NCBI GenBank assembly: GCA_023428135.1
Contig: JAEYZG010000016.1
Coordinates: 62,001 to 126,000 of the forward strand
DNA length: 64,000 nt
Direction: 5' to 3'
Origin: Bacteroidota bacterium
Lineage (GTDB): Bacteria > Bacteroidota > Bacteroidia > Cytophagales > Cytophagaceae
Shown here: in pieces, positions 62,701 to 64,000 of the stretch
Position numbering within the stretch: position 1 is the stretch's first letter
How the letters are laid out: the number at the start of each line of letters is the position of its first letter
The notes under the pieces: model-generated
Told to the model about the DNA's origin: nothing
Databases searched by the model: none
Seen by the model: the letters and a program-made list of their open reading frames with translations, nothing else
Made by a program: the position numbers and the translations under genes

Positions 62701-64000
62701 CGTTACCTTGATAACAGGGTAAGTTACACCTATTCTATCTCGACAAGAGGTGAAAAGTCAGCAACATATTATAGCTATGACCCGCATGGAAATGTGGAAT
62801 GGATTGTTCAGGAACTACCTGGTTTTACTCAGAACCATATAGCCTATGAATATGATCTCATAAGCAACAAGGTAACAAAGGTAAAATATAATTTGGGAAA
62901 GAACGATCAGTTTTTTCACAAGTATGACTATGATGCTGATAACCGGATAACGGCCGTGTATACTTCTAAAGATGGTTTGCTTTGGGATAAAGATGCTGCT
63001 TACCAATATTATAAGCATGGCCCTTTGAAGAGAACGGAATTGGGTGAAGACCATATTCAGGGACTTGACTATGCCTATACTATTCATGGATGGCTTAAAG
63101 GCATCAATACTCCTGCTTATGATAAGGCTAAGGATCCTGGACTGGATGGAATTGCTTCAAATAACAAATTCCTCAAAGATGAATATGGTATGATCCTGGG
63201 GTATTATAACGGAGACTTCACCCGTACTGGTTCTCCTTATACCTATTCTAGTACTAATAACTTCCAGCTTCAGACTACAAAGTCGCTATATAATGGAAAT
63301 ATTTCCAGCTGGACGAGCAGAGTGGAGCAGGAGTATGCTGATTATCTCAATGAAAACGGTTCGGTTATACCACCTGCAAATTCCAATAACTATACTACCG
63401 GTAATAATTTTACCTATGACCAGTTGAATAGATTGACTAGGAGTGAATTTAGGCGATACAACGGATCAGGTTTTACACCATCCAATGAATTCAGCACATA
63501 TTATACTTATGATCCTAATGGTAACATCATCCATCTCGGCCGTAATGGAAAGTCCTCTCTGTTGCAAATGGATGATCTGAGTTATTATTACAGACCGAAT
63601 ACCAATCAATTGGATTATGTAGACGATGCTCCTTCCAACTATAGTGGTAACTATCCGGACGATATTGACGCTCAGTCTGCCGGAAACTATTCTTACGATG
63701 CTATAGGTAACCTGGTTGGAGATGTTTCAGAAAGTATTGAAATTGAATGGAATACTTATGGGAAGATAGATGCTATAGTTCCTGTTTCTCCATCCCCTAA
63801 GCCTTACATTGCATTTACCTATGATGCAATGGGCAACCGGGTTAAGAAAGAAGTGAATAGTTCTCCATATCCATACACTGGAGGTCAACCGACGAGATTA
63901 CCCCAGCATATTACCACTACATATTATGTGCGCGATGCCAGTGGAAATATTATGGCTGTTTATGAGAGGAAGAATGAAGCTATCGCAGGACAGCCCGGAT
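53716..64000 (+). CDS. Giant LamG / beta-propeller / Rhs protein, 3' end outside window
   Basis: The frame is open from ATG 53716 (or 53725) to the window edge, at least 3428 residues, with no stop. The order is: signal peptide (FFVLFLAIRFVTYGQ); two LamG/concanavalin-like domains (about 54300 and 54700-55230); Ig-like and fibronectin-like parts; a Cys-rich central part (58000-59870, many CxC and CC pairs); a third LamG (60050-60630); and a propeller of at least six DGGY repeats (60780-61980), such as TSDGGYLLAGVQS and TTDGGYLIAGDSE. YD/Rhs repeats follow from about 62360 (YNSLNQLIEQNTPDGGTT; YDPNGNIIHLG; YDAMGNRVKKE). The last visible residues (YVRDASGNIMAVYERK) are close to an Rhs core, so a variable C-terminal domain probably lies just beyond the window. 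It is the last gene of the operon seen here. Confidence 0.88.
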   Translation, partial: MIFMKAGILSKIRKITFFVLFLAIRFVTYGQGPGGVGSASNILFWYKGDAASGAVDGSPFTSWQDQSGRYANTSLTTSAIQFDGINDVLTGTSTYSGVTDNFTMECRVFPAGTIDVMLSPNKGNTNVSSTNSQRFIIPPMQGANTWGPGHAGAGISVGTNGVVVFEHSAGYFTPILVCTTALSTTAWSHIAVVYESNQPKLYINGVHAATGLTSDYIVHPSSNIGGANIDNKNFYYQGLADEIRFWNVARTLSQIAAFKDQQITGTAMYLVGNLRFDEFGSTQTFDATGNLAPLTLSNGPVWAAQDALLTYGRPIYSSTTNTINGKPVLTFDGVNSRLQIPTSTFINSAGPYASRTMNFVFKTSADVTARQVLFEEGDAQKGLNAYIDGGKIYAGAWNIPNNGPNSPWGPLFVNSSSIEINKSYILTISFDDARDVLEAYLNGTLINSVTGVGNLYSHSAPSIGYSENGTYFHTEPSNASGFVFNGSIAEIVSYNLENSAERKLIENHLSIKYNIPLTSNDYYAFEATHGFSVAGFGSDDASNTSLPVVASDFLTITMPSAVDDYFVMYGNDNQSYSAEDYLTGIKDAVVNAPKNVNRMLRTWRIDATQPTGILNFSIPQDRLITFAGYQKPVLILDNDGDFKEGSRVIVMEASGSNYVINNVSVQDNDFISFGILNQYSFNNTHDVTSSFDALGKANTNNDNVGYEKTSLTSLGLTVSSFSPLQTGNYLLLASNSTGVLFSNNSVPSGSGVKRLSGSWKVNEYGDVGRVKVSVNPATYDLGDRDTYVLLIDRDKDGVFTNAELVSFVKEGTELNAYVDLKDEEWITLGSAFADDNLVKAKNLNEPLIFSESEGAELTGLDSKQLVIKAQENFPYASPCVQSIKKSTLNLKLNTGKDHIFGNQDFSATVGVQVTGFDNYDGTGVPVVTYNAQLTIDKNFPEVLHFIDITKDYSTVKTYTVKISSFNPPSTAVIKNSIQLETSVDEEFNVNVPVTLYSPIVDPKFTLPSSGNVYKFEWETVQCEAPSYQFQLLRLFNNGSITLPGQTTTNPEYNISAEIDWSKALTLETNQKSISLTLTEGTGYYIWRVRAIGNAFSGGIADSRNWGTWSTDNLSLTSPIALTCTTSTCLEPYQNAIFYYKQFDRDKNFIYSRTFTEGNKIHESISYANGLLQVKQTQAVVPSNSSGQVLAGQTVYDYSGRPSLQSLSAPLNDGNIELGYRNNLFNSTGGLYGPKNFDTDTHLNTAPDPADPVNGGYINSYYSDDNSDPNVPSAENYPFSRTVFDNYGTGRVVETGGAGATHKIGGDHTVKIQYGSVSDDELIMIFGDEAPKAASVYKVATTDQNKITSIAYIDKSGKTIATCLSRNEYSGTSNLAALYPESDPDIVIKDKLDENVPYGDHGFKASKTLNFTQVTDLTVNYTITPAAVTSSCGTYCSTCGYLLKVKIIDLDNPANNKIIETSIPPETNSGGDCDEEEKTVDLDVNTANEEFTITLQPGNYVVERIIEIDQTAGKTYADNAVAQVNATLQPIVGEINNLLNGANISGLKAYLEGLIAAPGEGISVEVYSDKGAAIETSSLQEGNKIKIVTSCCSIQIPIIIGEYNPCRDYETYTKANMGDYFDIALFDKTGKHINEVSTYSPTEFTTLIKDMLEEPGGIYACDQLWNCWRNAVYSMGAMNTNTLGADIQNNPNAGQLPSWGAGAAPANANFDLVNQFLDCAGRKYAGFVPKSTCNPSTNHDLVKLKPYKYFYYCHESKTLGQRLCENTFCNYATPTEGTSINTAIAYSPCNEGEMCPKSYFTAEDNTYTSKSYTMLTVGQVPNPVHVLTSDDYSSLAQCLANQKVDEIPEEDRPVVDEAYMQAQKIKMESQCTSACDSKYPNILEQLVRMNSNPYPGPELQTNNNFTQPTGGWVQTNGNPPFFLYGVMGRLDLISQYEGKIVSTASLTSGKNYSLRFYLHVPSGCSLNVYSGTNLIATYEGYIEKEVALDFTAAGNTITFQGVVPGYASVTINKVFLKQNMPPLEYPMEDLCCTARQLVDYCKQNCNLTIVKADCAPVEDKFVSLGTNEELKYFNAILYGTFDIQVPPSSGVCYSDYNKNTLILSSLYTFTGNANDGSGNGVDATVNGCTLTTDRNNIINQAYLFNGTSNNINAGAGNRSVTNRVTVSAWIKTTSTATQAVISKMNTSSNKGYQLMISGGAAYFQGRDGAALRTSGNSTLVNDGTWHFLTGVCNNGIWQIYVDGVKKNENNTAYLSTDLSNTGDLTIGYNKDNNSNYFSGSIDEVAVYAGALTETQIQNLFSNPLLPYTLTPANCGNIQSHTYEKWQLGLSGVLGSDGSYNGYQVSNNGIQVNELKETSDGGYMYLSGIPNFTGAGIGVRIVKLNSNGSVSWTRDHVLPYFTSSHLAWIKTFNVTSDGGYLLAGVQSIDHTMDADYWVIKYDAAGNLQFNNHYGGTYFDILNDCNQTSDGGFILSGVTNSGVGRDKSSPLQGEIIEGNYDYWIVKIDASGNFQWDMDFGGTGYDRGVTAIQTTDGGYLIAGDSESDISGNKTVGTDTYLSGNFWLIKLDAARNVQWQKNYGGLGQDDLVKVIKAHEGGYMLAGVGRSGGGGSTSTFTDTSPTGSSDFWVVKIDANGNYLWDKVYGGISGENLTSMIRTYDGGYIVSGYSWSNASLSKQAPHYGEADYYVVKIDNLGNIQWDQSYGGTSYDELGNVLETKEHDYIIFGSSYSLPLSGNRTVAKGNQGKDAWIIKFGLKTNQPCNPRQVCIKWIAPNEIIPGIVDKRPEEKNYDEQTAKQIKEMIESQLATCKANNESKLIEEYNTTCGASKIKDNLELSYKLMYEHYTLYYYDRAQNLVKTVPPKGVVPLVLTATGVREREVHPSHTLATTYKYNSLNQLIEQNTPDGGTTKFIYNSIGLLRFSQSAKQALTNEYSYTRYDALGRVIEVGKAPVISSNFESLAFVAEGFSYPETGGSEQTFTVYSQPATNVNYLGNGQRYLDNRVSYTYSISTRGEKSATYYSYDPHGNVEWIVQELPGFTQNHIAYEYDLISNKVTKVKYNLGKNDQFFHKYDYDADNRITAVYTSKDGLLWDKDAAYQYYKHGPLKRTELGEDHIQGLDYAYTIHGWLKGINTPAYDKAKDPGLDGIASNNKFLKDEYGMILGYYNGDFTRTGSPYTYSSTNNFQLQTTKSLYNGNISSWTSRVEQEYADYLNENGSVIPPANSNNYTTGNNFTYDQLNRLTRSEFRRYNGSGFTPSNEFSTYYTYDPNGNIIHLGRNGKSSLLQMDDLSYYYRPNTNQLDYVDDAPSNYSGNYPDDIDAQSAGNYSYDAIGNLVGDVSESIEIEWNTYGKIDAIVPVSPSPKPYIAFTYDAMGNRVKKEVNSSPYPYTGGQPTRLPQHITTTYYVRDASGNIMAVYERKNEAIAGQPG

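Overview
The window looks like chromosome of a Bacteroidota bacterium, most likely Cytophagales (a Cytophaga or Sporocytophaga relative; this is an inference). The DNA is visibly AT-rich. Two secreted proteins end in type IX secretion (T9SS) type A sorting domains, one ends in a CHU_C/FlgD-like domain, one clear promoter has the Bacteroidota form TAnnTTTG, and LytTR and LytS-type regulators, Rhs giants and MoxR-VWA operons are all present. I saw no rRNA, tRNA, CRISPR array, integrase or intact insertion sequence.

Layout. 1-2.7 kb: the 3' end of an SDR/DUF2867 gene, then fadD with a clear terminator. 3.0-9.2 kb, minus strand: a possible papain-fold peptidase, two tandem paralogous T9SS cargo proteins around a small membrane protein, and a PAS histidine kinase. 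9.7-17 kb, plus strand: a three-gene SMC-like condensin operon (kleisin MksF, MksE, ATPase MksB), followed by a site-2 protease and a small zinc-ribbon-like protein. The kleisin tail is encoded by 7-bp repeat DNA. 17.3-23.5 kb: a minus-strand pair (a radical SAM enzyme with SPASM-like cysteines and a stand-alone lantibiotic-dehydratase-C-like protein) facing three plus-strand genes of unknown role, two of which share a domain. A 140-bp palindromic MITE-like element follows. 23.8-25.4 kb: pnuC-nadR, for NAD salvage.

25.4-32.3 kb is the best candidate for a little-described system. It encodes a MoxR-type AAA+ ATPase, an unknown protein, a protein joining an HEVGHH metalloprotease motif to a VWA MIDAS domain, another unknown protein and a PaaK-like adenylate-forming enzyme, then a NADAR-family protein. 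The first five genes overlap or nearly touch, and the sixth starts 32 bp later. I infer a NTP-dependent stress or conflict system. An MgtC-family gene follows.

32.9-41.5 kb: a TolC/adaptor/RND efflux operon, a terminator, and a LytS-type kinase with a LytTR regulator. Three copies of a paired direct repeat (half-sites about 21 bp apart) lie before the efflux operon. The last copy sits just upstream of a TAnnTTTG promoter element. I infer that these are the LytTR operators, which would link the two-component system to the pump.

42.3 kb to the end: a tightly coupled six-gene operon for very large surface or secreted proteins. It encodes a T9SS-like repeat protein, a membrane-anchored Skp/OmpH-like chaperone, a lipoprotein, a 2028-residue Rhs-partner protein, a small exported protein, and a giant LamG/beta-propeller/Rhs protein of more than 3428 residues. 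The last gene is still open at the window edge, so its C-terminal domain, where an Rhs toxin would be, is not visible.
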